Translations under genes and position numbers: made by a program | Shown: piece after piece, positions 10,681-20,151 of the stretch | Numbering within the stretch: position 1 is the first letter of the stretch | Layout: each line of letters starts with the position of its first letter | Source: Cyanophora paradoxa | Taxonomy: Eukaryota; Glaucocystophyceae; Cyanophorales; Cyanophoraceae | Assembly (NCBI GenBank): GCA_004431415.1 | Contig: QPMI01000452.1 | Location: forward strand, 62,001 to 126,000 | Length of the DNA stretch: 64,000 nt | Reading direction: 5' to 3' | Notes under the pieces: model-generated | The model's database searches: none | Seen by the model: the letters and a program-made list of their open reading frames with translations, nothing else | Told to the model about the DNA's origin: nothing

Positions 10681-11456
10681 CCGCCGCGCGCCAGCGGCGG
10701 CCGCCGCTCGCTTTTTTCTGTAGAGTAGGGGGCAGTTCTGGGCGGGGAGGGGGGTACAGGGGGATACCGCTTGTAAGGGTGTAGAGTAAGGCGGGGTGGC
10801 GGGGGCCCGTCGCGGCGGCAGGTGTGCAAGCCTTGAAGAGCCGCGAGGCGCCGGCCCCAGTGTACTTGTACGCAGGCGTTACGTCTAGGTTACTGTTGTG
10901 CGCTTGTAGATCTTTCTTTCATAATCTACCAGATCTCAGAGCCACGTTCAACGGTTGGTTCAGCGAATGCCTTGCAAATCGGGCTGGTATGCGCAGTGCA
11001 ATTGCAAGTCACGTGCACTCAGCCTGGCAGTGGGAGGCGCGCGCGGCCCTGCGGTTATAAAATTCGCCCAAGCATCGATATCCCGGAGTACTAGTCCTCG
11101 GCGAGGCCGCCGGGCCCGATCATGATCATGGCATTCTTTGAAATCAATCTCGGTCGACGTCTCGATCGATACTACGTCTACTATGACATCTGATGATCCG
11201 GCCCGGTTGACTTTTACTAAGTTCTGTCCCAGGTCCGACGGTCTGAACGAAGACACGCTACACTTAAATCATCATTGAAATGAAGCATAGAATTCAAAGT
11301 AGCACTACGGTACACGATGCGCGAAATTAGCACTGCGGCAAATACGGCAAATACGTGTACCTCGAAATACCACAACGAAAGGAAAAAAGGGAAGCGAAGA
11401 CCAGAGGGCGGCGGGAAGGAGGGATGCGGGGACCGGCACAGCTGGGGCCTGTCCCC
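10681..11456. other. Intergenic, convergent gene ends; duplication edge inside
   Basis: Between the LRR-TIR stop and the K2P stop. To 11177 it repeats 3288-3783, including the GATCATGATCATGG palindrome near 11118. From 11178 to about 11400 it is unique, lower in GC, with no recognisable gene. Confidence 0.5.
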
Positions 11457-13226
11457 TCACGGAGTCACACTGAGATGCTGCTTGAGAGCGAGGGGGTCGT
11501 GCGGCTTGGGCCCCCTGGTAGGCCTAGGGGCCGGGGAGCGCCCGGCCCGGAGGAAGTCAGCGCACGCAGCGGCCCACGACGCCAGGTGCTCGGCCGCCCC
11601 GTCCTGCGCGCGGAAAAAAAAGGCATAGTCAGAAAGGGTCCTGCGCGGGCTCGAGCCCGCGGCCGGCGGCCCACCTCGAGGGACTTGATCCAGCCCGTGA
11701 CGATCTCGACCATCGCCGCGAAGAGGCCGAGGGAGCTGCGGGGGTACACGGCGCTTGCAATTGTTCGCCGGGGTACCGTCGATCCGAGTGAAGGGGTACG
11801 CACAGCACGGCGTAGAAGAAGAAGAAAGTCCGGCCCGGATCCGAAGCAGGCACGATGTCTCCCAAGCCTGCGCGGCGAAGAGGGGTCGGATCGCCTTAGG
11901 GCTTCTGGATGGGATGAGCGGGGGTACGGGCCGATCGTGGTGAGGGTACTGAAGCCCCAGTAGAGCGATGTGCCATAATCCCACCTACCCCCGCAAATTA
12001 GGGAGGTCGGGCTTCGGGGGAACCACGACCCGTACCCCTCTATTCGGCCCATGATGGCCGTACCCCCGAGCCAGACGGCGAGCAGGCCTGGAATGGACGC
12101 GAGTCAGGGGTGGAGCCGAAAACGCGGACGGGCGGGGGCGGGGCACGCCCTGTAGGACGGCGAGGAACTTCACCAACTTGCCGTGCTCCGGGTCCGGCTC
12201 GGAGGCCTGCTCCCGGCCCGGCCGGGGGGCTCAGCGGGGCGCGCGCCGGCGTGCGAGGCGCGCGCCTGCTCTCTCGAGGTCGCCTTCGTGCCCACCCGGT
12301 CCCCCGAGGGCTGGAGAACCGGCTCCATCCCCCGCCCCGCGGCCGCGGCGGCGGGCCCTGGGCGCTCGCGAGCCTCTGCGGCCCTTGGGGGCAGCAGCAG
12401 CCGGGCGTTCAGCGCGCACAGGGGCGCCAGGAACAGGGCCGCCACCCTGCCCGAGGGGGTTCGCGGCCGCGACGTTCAAGGCGGAGGGGCTACGGATTTC
12501 TCGCCTGGGGATCAGGGTAGCGTACATCAGCAGCGCGAAGAGGCCCCAGAGGACGGTGAACGCCCTACCCCCCGAGTTCTGGGGGGAGTAGTTGCCTGCG
12601 CGCGGCCGGCTTCGGGATCCCGCGCGCGCGAGAACGGCGTACCCCTCACCGTAGCCGATGCCGGAGCCGAGGGTGGCGGTGAAGAAGGAGCCCCCGAGGA
12701 GGGACCACTCGGAGGGGGTACCGCCCGAATCCAGGGCAGCCCTGAGGTCGGCCGCCCTCGAGAGCTCCCGCGCGAAGCGGACGAGCGCCGACAGCTGAGC
12801 TGCAGGGGGGGACCGCGGCCGCGGGCTCGTCAGAGGCAGAGGGGCGGGCGGGTTGCGCGTGCGGGCCGTGGCCTGATCATGATCATTATATATGATGGTG
12901 CGGGCTGCGCGCGGGCACCGTCGGTGAGGTTGAGGCTGCGGAGCTGGTCGCGGGCGCGCAACACGGCGGCAGCGTTCGCGCTGACGACGGGCGCCTCGGC
13001 CGCGCTGATGATGGCCCCGCCGACCACCGTCACCCCGAGCACCTGCCGTCGCGATCGGCGCCGGCCGGAGCCGGTGCGACGTCGGCGTCGGGGCCGGCCC
13101 GGGGGGCGCGCGCGGCGGAGGGGCTGCAAATCGAAAGGAATCGCTCGCACGTACCAGCGCGACGGGGACAAGGATCTTGAACGTTGCGACGAGCGCAGCG
13201 TTCTTCGACGCCGCGCTCGCGGCCAT
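11457..13226 (-). CDS. Two-pore-domain (K2P) potassium channel
   Basis: ATG 13226 opens MAASAASKNAALVATFK; the next exon, VLGVTVVGGAIISAAEAP, is the first membrane helix with the Glu that ends K2P helix M1. After an extracellular helical cap (ANAAAVLRARDQLRSLNL and SALVRFARELSRAADLR) comes pore loop 1, EWSLLGGSFFTATLGSGIGYG, then helix M2 (GRAFTVLWGLFALLMYATLI). A linker and exon WDYGTSLYWGFSTLTTI join across an intron to GLGDIVPASDPG (pore loop 2 with the canonical TTIGLGD filter), followed by helix M4 (FFFFYAVL, SLGLFAAMVEIVTGWI). The last exon ends HLSVTP at 11457. K2P channels are dimeric background K+ channels. Odd: filter 1 has Ser-Gly where Thr-Thr/Val is expected. The pore-2 intron appears to begin with GC (ATCG|GCCCGTACCCCC). 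Confidence 0.8.
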
Positions 13227-13728
13227 CTAGCTATAGGTCTGCGTACGCGACTCGGCAGCCGGCCACAGCTGAGCTGCTAATACGCCTGCTATCGAAGGCG
13301 CCCCGCGCCGCCGTCGCCGCCGATCTATCCGATCCGATGTTATCCACTGGTACCACGCACGCGCGTCGACGTCCCTAGAGCTCGTGTTCGGTCGCCCAGC
13401 GACGCCAGTCGTCGGCGGGCTAAGGACGTCTGCGTTCATGCATTCCGCGCAAGCGCTGAGGGCCCAAACGGTGACCGGAATTGGCCTGCTCCAGTTCAAA
13501 CTTGCACAGCGCGCGCTGGCTCGCAGGGAGCAGATGCTACGATTCCCTACGAAGCCTAGCGGCTCTGATGGGATCTGTGGCCGGTGCAAGCCTCGGCCGC
13601 GGAACCCTTGATCGGCCGGTTCGAGGCCCGGAGCCCGGGCTGGGGTATACGCACTCCTGGTTGCCGCCGGTTCCGCCACCGAATCCGGGGCTTCTGGGCT
13701 CGTACGGCCGGCGACGAGCTGCGCCGGA
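13227..13728. promoter_or_regulatory. Divergent spacer between K2P and Skp1-like genes
   Basis: About 500 bp between the K2P ATG (-) and the Skp1-like ATG (+). Open frames exist on both strands but show no domain and no intron signature, so I treat it as promoter/5'-leader DNA for both genes. Confidence 0.4.
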
Positions 13729-14340
13729 ATGATGGAGGCTCCGGAGCGAGGGCCGCCGCACGTGCGCGTCGTCTGTGAGGGAAACGTCGTCTTAGCGGCT
13801 TGCAGTGCAACGATCGCCCATTGCGAAACGCTCAAAAGTTGCCTTCTTCCGGACACCTCAGGATCAAGAGACACACGTGAGCATGCTTGCATCGCCCCGC
13901 ACGGCCTTCGCGGTCCTTACGCGCTCGCCGCTCGCGCCCTTTGGACCGCGCAGCCATCGAGGCGCCTGGAAGCTTCGAATTCCAACTTCCATTGATATCA
14001 AGCTCAACGTTCAGCCGGCTCTCGGAATTCTGCAGTGCTCTCTCCCTCGACCAAGCGGTCGACGCCCTGCGCGTCCTGGACAGTGACGAGCTATGGCAGC
14101 TCCTGCACGTGCGCGTTCATTCGCACTTCTTGATGGATTTGAACTCTTGGCGGCGCTGTAACGCCATGTCGCGGGGCGCAGGCCGCGAATTTCTTGGACG
14201 CGAAATCCCTCTACCAGGAAGCAGGGCTCGTCGTGCGGGACCGCATCCGCGCCTCTATGGAGTCGAGAATGCTCGGCTTCCAACGCCCTGAAGCTCTCCA
14301 GCGGGAAATGATGACGTCGACGGGAGTCCCGCACTCGATC
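13729..14340 (+). CDS. Skp1-like (BTB/POZ-fold) domain
   Basis: Starts at tandem ATGs at 13729 (MMEAPERGPPHVRVVCEGN, then VVLAACSATIAHCETLKSCL), matching the opening strand-loop-strand and S-x-x-L-K helix of Skp1/BTB folds. A second exon near 14010-14108 reads FSRLSEFCSALSLDQAVDAL and then LDSDELWQLLH. A GTGCGCGTTC...GCGCAG intron joins it in phase 0 to AANFLDAKSLYQEAGLVVRD near 14184. The L-x-x-L-L-x-A-A-N-F-L-D-x-K-x-L stretch is the hallmark of Skp1 (usual form AANYLD.K.L), the adaptor of SCF ubiquitin ligases, which binds cullin and F-box proteins. The frame continues past the usual Skp1 C-terminus (MESRMLGFQRPEALQREMM), so this may be the N-terminal part of the RING gene that follows rather than a free Skp1. 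Confidence 0.65.
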
Positions 14341-14399
14341 GGGAGCCAGGACTTCGAGAGGGTGCGCATACGCGTGCCTAGGCCTCTCTTTTCCTGCGC

Positions 14400-17199
14400 G
14401 GCGATCGCGGGGCGCCGACGGGCTCGAGCAGCTGCTGGCGTTCTTCGAAGAGCTGGATCTCCTCGCGCGGGACGGGTTCCCGCGCGACCGCGTGCAGAGG
14501 CTGACGCCGAACGTGCTCTACACGGTCGCCTACAACCTCGCCGCGCGGCCCGGCGAGGAGGGCAAGCGGAACAGGTCCGCACGCTCTGTCTGTCCGCGCC
14601 GGGCGCACGCCCCTCGCGCCCTCGCCGAGCCCCGCGCAGCCTCATCCTGTACCGCCTGTACCGCTTCCTCTGCGAGTCGCTCGTGAAACGACGCATCCGC
14701 GCGCGCCTGCAGGAATGGCCTGCGTGCGCCCCGGCCGCCCTTTCGCCGCGGTCCGCCCCCGGCCCGGCCGCCGACGCCCCCGTCCCGCAGGCTGTGGGAG
14801 AAAGAGGCGCGCGCCGTGTTCGACCGCTACTGCGACCGGTACGACGCGCGGTTCCTCGAGGGTGCGGCGTCGATCCCCGGCCCGCCCCTTTGCGCCGCCC
14901 TCGCTCAGTTCTACCCCCTCCAGACGTCCTCGGGCTCCACGTACCCAGCGGCGCCCTCTCCCTCGACGACTTCGTCGAGGGCTGGCATGTGCGCCCCTGT
15001 ACCCCCGCCCCTCCAGCCCTTCTTCCTCATGCGCATCTGATACCCCCGCAGATTGCGCGGGAGTACTCCCGCATCGCCTCGCGCGTCTTCTTCTACCTGG
15101 TGCCCTTTTACCTCACTGCACCCGTCCCCCCCTCGCCCTTCGAACGCGGTACCCCCCGCAGGAGCGCTTCCACATTCCGCGGGAGAAGGAGCGTCCCCTG
15201 CAGCTCGTCGGTGTGGTCCCCCCGCCTCTTCAACGCCCCGGCGCCCCTGAGCGGCCGGGCGCCCCGCAGCGCGGCAGGCGTTCGCGGAGCACGCGTACGA
15301 GCCCTCGGCCCGCAAGCTCGCCGAGCGGTACCCCTCCCCGCCCCCGCGGCCCGCGCGCAGACCGGCGCGCCCGCTGACGGGGCCGCCCCGGCAGGCTGGC
15401 CGCCTGCTTCATGGACGAGGCCTGCGGCCGCCGGAACCCGCCCCGCGTCGACGCCGCCGTCCGCAGCACCCGCCAGGCCCGGCCCCGCCCCCCGCCTCCC
15501 GTCCCCGGCTTCCCCGGGCGCCTGGAGGTGCGAGCCGGGGTGCAGGCGGTGCTGGAGATGACTGAGCAGGACCCCGAGTGGCGGCGGTACACGGGGCCGG
15601 CCGAGGGCGGGCCCCTCTCCACGTGCTTTCCGCTCCCATTCCCCCCGCCCCGGCCCCCGCCCCCGCCGGCCCGGCCTCACCCGTCGCCCCGGCAGCTTCG
15701 GGTCGTACGAGGAGGCGTACCACGGGCTCTTCCTGGAGGCCCTCGTCGACGCCCTCTGCGACGCCTGGCCCAGGGCGAGCGCACCCCCGCCACCGCCCCG
15801 CCCCTCGCCCGCTCACCGGCGCTGCAGGTGGCCGCCAAGCCGCAGGCGGCCGCCGGCCTCGCCGAGAAGTACGTCCTCCCCCGCGCCCACGCCGCCGTCG
15901 CCGCCCAGGTCCGGGTGCGCGCACCCGTGCCCCCCTCCCCGTCCCCCCCTCCGCCCGCCCGCCCCCGCCCGGGTTCGATCCGGGGGCTGGCCCCCGCCGC
16001 AGGGCATGTTTATGGCGCTTCACGCGCGGCGGCCGGCGCTGGCGGCGGCAGCGGCTGCGGCGGCGGCTCCCGACGCCAGCGACGAGGCCGCCGCCGCGCT
16101 CGCCGCCCTCGTCGCCTCCCTCCGCCAGGCGCTCCTCCTCCTCGCGTACCCCCTCCGCCCCCTCCGCCCCTCCGCCCCAGCCGGCGCCCCCGCCGCCCCC
16201 GCCGCCCCGCGCAGGCGCCGCCCCGGCGCCCCCGCCAACGCTGCCGGAGGACCAGGAGGGGTCGGACAGCGACGGGGGGGCCCGGGGCCGGCCCGCCGGG
16301 CCCCGCGGCGGGCGGCGGGACGCCGGCGGGCCCCGTCGGCGATCGAGCTGCACTCGGACGAGGAAGACTACGGGAGGACGACGAGGTCGTGAGGGACGAC
16401 CCGCCCGCCTCGCCCGCCTCGGCCCCCGCGCCCGGCCCCGCGACCGCTGCCCGCGGCCCTCCTGCTCCGAGCCCCTCGACCGCGTACCCCTCGCCGTCCT
16501 CGAGCCGTGCGGCCCGGGCGCCTGCCCCGCCCCCGCCCCGTCTGACCGGCGGCCCCGGGGCGCAGCTGCGGGCACGAGTACTGCCTCCCCTGCGCGCTGG
16601 TCTGCGAGCGGCGCCGCTGCTGCTTCGCCTGCGCGTGCCCCATCCTGCGCGTCCGCACCTGCAGCACCGACCCCCCCGCCGCCTCCGGCTCCGGCTCCGG
16701 CTCCGGCGGGGGCGGGGGCCGCGGGGCAAAGAAGCGACGCCTCGAGGGGCCCCCAGACGCCCGCCCCGACGACGCGCCACCCCGCCAGCTCCCCCGAACG
16801 CGCCACCCGCCACCCGTACCCCTCGCCCGCGCCTCCGCCCCACCCTTCCAAGTCGGCGCCCCGTCTTCCCCGTCCCCCCCGTACCCCCCCGTTCCGTCTC
16901 GCCAGGTCTTCACCTCCGTACCACGGCGCGCCCCCTCCCCCGCGCCGCTGCACCCCGCCCCTTCATCAGAATTCGTCGAATCCGCCGAGCCCGCCTTTCC
17001 CCCCCTCCCGTTCGACGAGCAGTACCCCGGAGCCCCCCCGGCTCCGGCGGAGTCCTCGTCGGCCCCGGCGCCGCCGGCCGCGGCCGGGGCGGGGGCCGCG
17101 CCTGCGGAGGCGCCCTCGCCCCGCCGGCGGGCTCTCGCCCCGCGGCGCGCCGTGGTCGTGGACCTGCAGGAGGACGCGCCGAGCGACGGCGAGCGCTGA
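14400..17199 (+). CDS. RING-finger protein with helical N-terminal half
   Basis: A run of plus-strand exons with intron ends of the form TACCCCC(G)CAG. Readable exon pieces in order: LEQLLAFFEELDLLARDGF, VLYTVAYNLAARPGEEG, ILYRLYRFLCESLVKRRIRA, RLWEKEARAVFDRYCDRYDA, LSLDDFVEGWHV, QIAREYSRIASRVFFYLV, ERFHIPREKERPLQLV, SYEEAYHGLFLEALVDALCD and VAAKPQAAAGLAEKYVLP; then, at 16567-16671, CGHEYCLPCALVCE followed by CCFACACPILRV. That is the C-x-H-x2-C-x2-C...C-x2-C half of a C3HC4 RING; the first Cys pair would lie in the preceding exon (VLEPCGPGACP). The Pro/Ala/Ser-rich tail ends VVVDLQEDAPSDGER, stop at 17197-17199. RING domains recruit ubiquitin-conjugating enzymes; the substrate is unknown. 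The exon order is clear, individual junctions are not. It may form one protein with the Skp1-like domain just upstream. Confidence 0.5.
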
Positions 17200-17383
17200 C
17201 CGCGACGCCCGCGCCCCAGCCCCTGCCCCCGCCTTCGGATTTATTCCCCTCCCCCTCCCCTCCGCCCCTCCCCCACAAACAGCCGGGCGGCTAGGATTCT
17301 GTAGCTAGCGTGTCGCCGAGAGTCGTCGGGCCTTGCTTTTTCAAGCATGCAATGTGAGCGTGTTTCCGAACACTCACGGGCAC

Positions 17384-17584
17384 TCAGCTCGCGCGCGCCG
17401 GGGAGCGGGGCCCCGCGCTCGCCTGCGCCTGCGCCTGCGCCTGCGCCTGCGCCTGCGGCTGCGGCTGCGGCTGCTCCCTCGAGCTCGGGGCAGGGGCCGC
17501 CTCGCCGGCGCCGAAGCCGAAGGCGGCGCGCCTGCGGGCGACCTCCCGCTCCGTCCGCTCGAAAAGATCTTGCCAGGAAAACGC

Positions 17585-17617
<33 letters not shown>

Positions 17618-19134
17618 CGCCTCCGCCGCCGCCGCCGCCGCCGCGGCAGCGACTGCCTTGGGCGCGGCAGCGACTGCCTTGGGCGCCTCCTTCTTCGCAG
17701 GGGCCGGGGCCGGGGCCGGGGCGGGGGCGGGGGCCGGGGCCGGCTCGGGCTCCTCCTCGGCGGGCCTCTGGAAAGACTCCAGCGCGCTGTGGAACTTCTC
17801 CTGGAGGCCGCCGCCGATGCTCAGGAGGCCGCCGGCGATCCCCTGGAGGGCCCCGGCGAGGGCCTGTCCGGGCTCCTCCTGGGCGCCGTGGCCCGCGGCG
17901 CCGTGCTTCGCGGCGCGGGCCTCCCGCGCCTCGTGCAGCTTCGCCACAAGCCCGTCCACGATGTGCTGCCAGCCCTCCGGCGTCGGGTGCACCATCCGCT
18001 TCGGCACCCGCCTTCCCGCCCCGCGTGAGCGGGAGAGGTGTGGGGAGGGATGAGGAGGGGGGGTACGGGCGGGCGCACTTGAGCTCGCCGAGGTCGTTGA
18101 CGTGCCAGCCCACGTCGAAGTCCTCCTCAGCGACGTACCCCTGGCTCTCCAGCTCCGCCCTCTTCTCCAGGATGTCCCGGGGCACCTGCAGGCCGGCCCG
18201 CGCCACCGGCCGCAGGCTCGGCGCATCGGCCACCAGCCTGCGCGGCGCGTCGGCGAGGCGGGGCCGCCGGGGCGGGGGCGAGGGGTACGCAGACTGCTGG
18301 GCGGTCTTGAGGGCGAGCTTCTGGTCCGTGGAGGCAAGGGCGCGGCACACGACTTCGTCCTGCATTTTCGGGAACATGTAGTAGTACCCTGTGAGTCCGC
18401 CCGCCAGCGCGTAGCTGATGGCCCCTGCGCCGCGAACGGCTCGGCGGCGGCAGCGGCGACGGCGCAAGCGCGGCGCCGCGCACTCGCTCGGGGCGTGGCA
18501 ATGCTGTTGATGCGCTCGGCAACTGCACGCCGACGCGTCGGCGGGCGGCGGGAAGGCGCGGCGCTGCGGGGCGGGGCGCCTACCGGACTTGGGCCCGAAG
18601 TTGACGAGGCCCTCAACGACGCTGTAGGAGCCGAACCACGGGACAACGGTCGCCGCCGCGATTCTCATGACCGCGTTCGTCATGAAGTTCGGTATCGTCG
18701 GGTCCGCCGACTCCTTGAACGGCGGCGGGGGCGGCGGGGGCGGCGGCGGCGGCGGGAGGCCCTGCTCGCGCGCTTGTTGCTGCGGACGCGCGAGCGGCGT
18801 GAGTTCGGACTCTAGAAGAAAGATGCCTCGAAGCGCTTGCTCACTTCCAGTGCCGCCTGCTGCAGCGACTGCACGGTCTGGTCGGCGGCCGAGAAGAACC
18901 TGAGGCGCGCGGTCAGCTAGCCTGGCGAGTGAGGGCGCGGAGTGCGGTCGAATCGCGCTCGCGCTGCCCTGCGCGCGCCTCCGGGATTGGCAGCGGCAAA
19001 CCGGCGCACCATGGCAGAGCGATCTCCCAGCCGACTCGCGAAGCCTCCTTTATCGCCACCTCGGGCTCATCGAAGACCGGCTCGGGCGGCGGCGGCTTCG
19101 GCTCCTCCTTCGCGGCCTGCCTCCTCCCGAACAT
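17384..19134 (-). CDS. Unrecognised membrane-anchored protein with Pro/Ala/Gln-rich tail
   Basis: First ATG at 19134 gives MFGRRQAAKEEPKPPPP and EPVFDEPEVAIKEAS. Later exons read FFSAADQTVQSLQQAALEVS, a poly-Pro run, FKESADPTIPNFMTNAVMRI and VPWFGSYSVVEGLVNFGP, then YALAGGLTGYYYMFPKMQDE, LVADAPSLRPVARAGLQVP, DILEKRAELESQGYVAEEDF, DVGWHVNDLGELK, MVHPTPEGWQHIVDGLVAKL, and a C-terminus of Ala, Pro-Ala and Gln-Ala/Gln-Pro runs ending SPARAS at 17384. Two segments (WFGSYSVVEGL, ALAGGLTGYYYMF) look membrane-associated. Introns start GTGCGCCCGCCCGTACCCC (about 18085) and apparently GCGTACCCC (about 18285). Between the exons around 18810 the frame shifts by one, so a small intron or base error is hidden there. 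No family recognised. Confidence 0.45.
17415..17745. repeat. Coding simple repeats (GCGCCT, GCCGCC, GGCCGG units)
   Basis: Hexamer and triplet expansions inside the last exon of the minus-strand gene: GCGCCTGC units at 17420-17472 (Gln-Ala/Gln-Pro in the protein), CCGCCG units at 17580-17645 (poly-Ala), and GGGGCC/GGGGCG units at 17700-17745 (Pro-Ala). A doubled GCAGCGACTGCCTTGGGCGC occurs at 17645-17690. The frame survives, so length variation here changes only the low-complexity tail. Confidence 0.7.
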
Positions 19135-19239
19135 TTTGCTGTGTACCCGCCAAGTGCGGTCTTCCTTCACCACCGTCCGCCACAGCGAGCTCCGGTTAGA
19201 GCTGTTGATTAGAGCAGCCGTATAGACCCTGCTTCGACC

Positions 19240-20049
19240 ATGTCCTGCATCTGTGCGTGGAATCCGGCTCGATGCAGGCTCGCCTGCGACGTTCGCCGGC
19301 TGACCTGGGCGGCAGGTACTCGGGAGTATGCACCGGTGTGTGTGAAGAACGCAGACGGAACCTGGCAGGAGTACTCGGTGCGGATGAGCCCGACGTCGGG
19401 CAACGCCAGCGCCCGCCGCCCGGCCGCAGCGGAGCGTCGAGATAGAGTGCAGTTGTTGCTCTGAACGATTGCTGACGGCCGCCTGGGGCGCAGAACTTCT
19501 GTGGGATGCGCTGCTCGCACAAAGAGCTTGACGGCAAGACGAAGGAGGAGACCATCAAGGCGCTCAACGAGACCGAGACGCGCTTCATGGAGGGCCATTG
19601 CCCCGCCCAGCCGATCCTCGCCTGTGCGGCTGCGCTCGTTTGTGTGCGGCGAGTGCCTGGGCGCCTCTGATCCGCGGCCCGCAGCGAACGGGGGCTCGGT
19701 CTCCGCCGCCTCGCACGGTGCGCGGCCCCTCTCGACGGCGTCGGCGTTCTCGAAGGCGCCGCTCACGCCGCTCTGCAGAGGAGGACATTCTGAGCCCCGA
19801 GGGCGCGGCGGCGGCGGTGGCGGCCGACGTGCCGAGCTTCGAGTGCAGCGCGGAGCTCTCGTTCGCGGAGGCCGAGGCGATCGCTGGCGCCGACGATCCC
19901 TGGGTGCGCCGCGCGCCCTTCCTCGGCCGCGCCGCGTCGCCCCGCCCCGCGCCCCCCCGCCGCCTCCGCCGACTCGGCCGGGGCCGCAGGACGTGAACTT
20001 TGTCGGGGACGACCTGGCGGCCCACGGCTACGCGGGCGACCTCTTCTGA
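19240..20049 (+). CDS. Kazal-like domain protein
   Basis: ATG 19240 gives MSCICAWNPARCRLAC. Further on the exon reads REYAPVCVKNADGTWQEYS and stops at a GTGCGG donor at about 19377. Splicing in phase 0 to the GCGCAG acceptor at 19494 continues NFCGMRCSHKELDGKTKEE. The spliced YAPVC...DGTWQEYSNFC..C pattern matches the core of Kazal protease-inhibitor/follistatin-type domains (PVC...DG.TY.N.C...C). Downstream exons give EEDILSPEGAAAAVAADVP, FECSAELSFAEAEAIAGAD and, after a GTGCGCC...CCGCAG intron, DVNFVGDDLAAHGYAGDLF with stop at 20047-20049. This acidic tail is unrecognised. I see no clear signal peptide in the first exon, which leaves secretion, usual for Kazal proteins, unproved; an upstream exon may be missing. 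Confidence 0.55.
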
Positions 20050-20151
20050 GACCCGCCCCCCTCCCCTTTCGGAACCCAACCGGACCGGACTTGTACAGCT
20101 AGATAACGTTAACGTCCGATCCGATAGAATTGTTGGAGGCCAGAGGGCGTG

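Larger units (their letters stand above)
7391..11177 (+). repeat. Segmental direct duplication, copy B
   Basis: Second copy of the 1-3783 block in the same orientation, 3787 bp long. Identity ends at 11177; beyond that the two copies enter unrelated sequence. The intervening 3784-7390 is single-copy in the window. In this copy the LRR-TIR gene reads through without a break, while the minus-strand coiled-coil gene has lost one G near 8936 relative to copy A, which breaks its frame close to its first ATG. I see no target-site duplication or terminal repeat that would mark a transposon. Confidence 0.95.

Noticed and set aside
13380-13730. Possible small genes in the K2P/Skp1-like spacer
   Set aside because: Open frames on both strands start without ATG, show no family motif, and are expected in GC-rich DNA.
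15400-17000. Long minus-strand Gly/Arg-rich frames opposite the RING gene
   Set aside because: Acceptor-like CCCGCAG signals, GTACCCC words and the Cys/His RING pattern all support the plus strand.
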